Shown here: one piece after another, positions 6,743 to 7,765 of the stretch
How positions within the stretch are numbered: position 1 is the first letter of the stretch
How the letters are laid out: each line of letters starts with the position of its first letter
DNA from: Ramlibacter sp.
Lineage (GTDB): Bacteria > Pseudomonadota > Gammaproteobacteria > Burkholderiales > Burkholderiaceae_C
Direction: 5' to 3'
Length of the DNA stretch: 7,765 nucleotides
Assembly: GCA_023701085.1 (NCBI GenBank)
Contig: JAMPXR010000112.1
Coordinates: 1-7,765 of the forward strand
Program-made: the position numbers and the translations under genes
The notes under the pieces: model-generated
Database searches by the model: none
The model's input: the letters and a program-made list of their open reading frames with translations, nothing else
What the model was told of the DNA's origin: nothing

Positions 6743-6780
6743 AGGGCGCGGCCCTTCGCACAGCCGGCGTGCAGCGCCGG
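6743..6780 (+). other. Two tandem intercistronic hairpins
   Basis: AGGGC (6743-6747) pairs with GCCCT (6751-6755) over a 3-base loop. CCGGCG (6764-6769) pairs with CGCCGG (6775-6780) over TGCAG. They sit in the 100-bp gap between the TPR gene and the DUF4212 gene. Only a short TTT follows downstream, so full termination is unlikely. They could cause partial attenuation or act as mRNA-stability elements that set different expression levels of the two operon halves. Confidence 0.4.
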
Positions 6781-6833
6781 GGGCCGTTTGGTGGCAGAGG
6801 CGCCCGCAAGGGCAATAACAGGAGACAACAGAC

Positions 6834-7091
6834 ATGCAATTGACAGAGGGACACCGCGAGTATTGGCGGAAGAACCTGCGTATCACCGTGATCCTGCTGG
6901 CGGTCTGGTTCGTGGTGACATACGTCATCGGCTACTACGCCCGTGACCTGGACTTCCGGTTTTTCGGCTGGCCTTTCAGCTTCTGGGTGGGTGCCCAGGG
7001 CGCGCTGATCGTCTACGTCGTGATCATCTGGTTCTACGCCCGGTACATGAACAGGCTGGACCAGGAATTCGGCGTTGCCGAGGAGGAGTGA
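6834..7091 (+). CDS. Sodium:solute symporter small subunit (DUF4212)
   Basis: An 85-residue membrane protein with the DUF4212 pattern: YWRKNLRI near the N-terminus, a first helix (about 17-36) with LLAVWFVV, the link FFGWPFSFWVGAQGAL, a second helix (about 50-71), and the ending YARYMNRLDQEFGV. Length and two-helix layout match the family, which is found next to SSS large subunits and annotated as their small subunit. AGGAGA at 6820-6825, eight bases upstream, is a good ribosome binding site. The large-subunit gene follows after only 4 bp, and its ribosome binding site lies inside the 3' end of this gene. Coupled synthesis of a two-component symporter is therefore very likely. The exact role of the small subunit in transport is not established to my knowledge. 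Confidence 0.93.
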   Translation: MQLTEGHREYWRKNLRITVILLAVWFVVTYVIGYYARDLDFRFFGWPFSFWVGAQGALIVYVVIIWFYARYMNRLDQEFGVAEEE

Positions 7092-7095
7092 GACC

Positions 7096-7765
7096 ATGGC
7101 AGTTTTCTCGACCAGTGGGACCGGCGCGAGCGCACGCAGCGCCTTCAGGGCACAGCTGAACAAGGTCTACGGCTTCTATACCGGCGGCTTCATCGCCTTC
7201 GTGATCGTCCTCGCGATCCTGGAGCAGTTCGGGCTCAAGCGCGAATGGATCGGCTTCATCTTCCTGATGGCCACCATCGGCCTGTACGCGGGGATCGGCA
7301 TCATGAGCCGTACCACCGACGCGGCCGAATACTATGTCGCCGGCCGGCGGGTGCCGGCCATCTACAACGGCATGGCGACTGGCGCCGACTGGATGAGCGC
7401 GGCGTCGTTCATCGGTATGGCCGGCACGCTGTACCTCACCGGCTACGGCGGCCTGGCCTTCATCATGGGCTGGACCGGCGGCTACTGCCTGGTGGCCCTG
7501 CTGCTGGCGCCGTACCTGCGCAAGTTCGGGCAGTTCACGATCCCCGACTTCCTCGGCGAGCGCTACGGCGGCAACCTGCCGCGCTTCATCGGCATCATCG
7601 CCGCGATCCTGTGCTCGTTCACTTACGTCGTGGCGCAGATCTACGGTGTCGGCATCATCACGACGCGCCTGACCGGCGTGGCGTTCGAACTGGGCATCTT
7701 CCTCGGCCTGGGCGGCATTCTGGTGTGCTCTTTCCTGGGCGGCATGCGGGCGGTGACGTGGACCC
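7096..7765 (+). CDS. Second sodium:solute symporter large subunit, 3' end outside window
   Basis: Residues 1-223 of an SSS-family transporter are visible; the frame is still open at the right edge. ATG 7096 follows GGAGGAG (7082-7088) at a good distance. After a polar N-terminus come hydrophobic segments at about 28-45 and 52-70, then YYVAGRRVPAIYNGMATGAD (79-98), the start of the LeuT-fold core, and WMSAASFIGMAG. It is clearly paralogous to the symporter at 3060: the segment CSFTYVVAQIYG and the stretch CSFLGGMRA are identical. It lacks the 7-residue insertion (GFSGTDTQPGG region) that the other copy has after its first core helix. It pairs with the DUF4212 gene just upstream. Whether it has the same large insertion and EF-hand loop cannot be seen here. 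The substrate is unknown. Confidence 0.93.
   Translation, partial: MAVFSTSGTGASARSAFRAQLNKVYGFYTGGFIAFVIVLAILEQFGLKREWIGFIFLMATIGLYAGIGIMSRTTDAAEYYVAGRRVPAIYNGMATGADWMSAASFIGMAGTLYLTGYGGLAFIMGWTGGYCLVALLLAPYLRKFGQFTIPDFLGERYGGNLPRFIGIIAAILCSFTYVVAQIYGVGIITTRLTGVAFELGIFLGLGGILVCSFLGGMRAVTWT

Overview
The window is GC-rich, with the codon bias of a high-GC proteobacterium. The protein families and the pairing of a PEP synthase with a divergent PpsR regulator point to a betaproteobacterium of the order Burkholderiales, perhaps Comamonadaceae or Alcaligenaceae. The family-level placement is inference from memory, because no search could be run. There are no RNA genes, insertion sequences, CRISPR arrays or phage genes. 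It reads as ordinary chromosome specialised in carbon metabolism and transport.

Layout: (1) 1-351, minus strand, is the 5' part of ppsR (PEP synthase regulatory kinase/phosphorylase), cut by the window edge. (2) 352-540 is the divergent promoter region. (3) 541-2979, plus strand, is ppsA (phosphoenolpyruvate synthase), complete. (4) 3060-5114, plus, is a 684-residue sodium:solute symporter (SSS) large subunit with a long periplasmic insertion and a textbook EF-hand loop. (5) 5137-5637, minus, is a 166-residue two-module protein of unknown function, convergent with the symporter. (6) 5638-5861 is a second divergent control region, with a tandem 11-bp-spaced repeat and a strong hairpin. (7) 5862-7765, plus, looks like one operon: a 98-residue two-helix membrane protein starting at TTG, a 192-residue TPR protein overlapping it by ATGA, an 85-residue DUF4212 symporter small subunit, and the start of a second SSS large subunit, paralogous to the one at 3060 and cut by the window edge.

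How the genes may work together: PpsA makes PEP from pyruvate and ATP, the entry step of gluconeogenesis on lactate, pyruvate or similar carbon sources. PpsR switches it through a threonine beside the catalytic histidine, and that threonine is visible here. Both symporters belong to the DUF4212-partnered SSS branch related to acetate/monocarboxylate permeases. An uptake-plus-gluconeogenesis theme is therefore plausible, but the substrate cannot be read from sequence.

The points most worth a second look are the EF-hand loop and the roughly 130-residue helical insertion in the first symporter, the two symporter paralogues sharing one visible small-subunit gene, the translationally coupled membrane/TPR pair heading the transporter operon, and the tandem GTAAGGGC repeat upstream of it. 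No clearly new defence or mobile system is visible.
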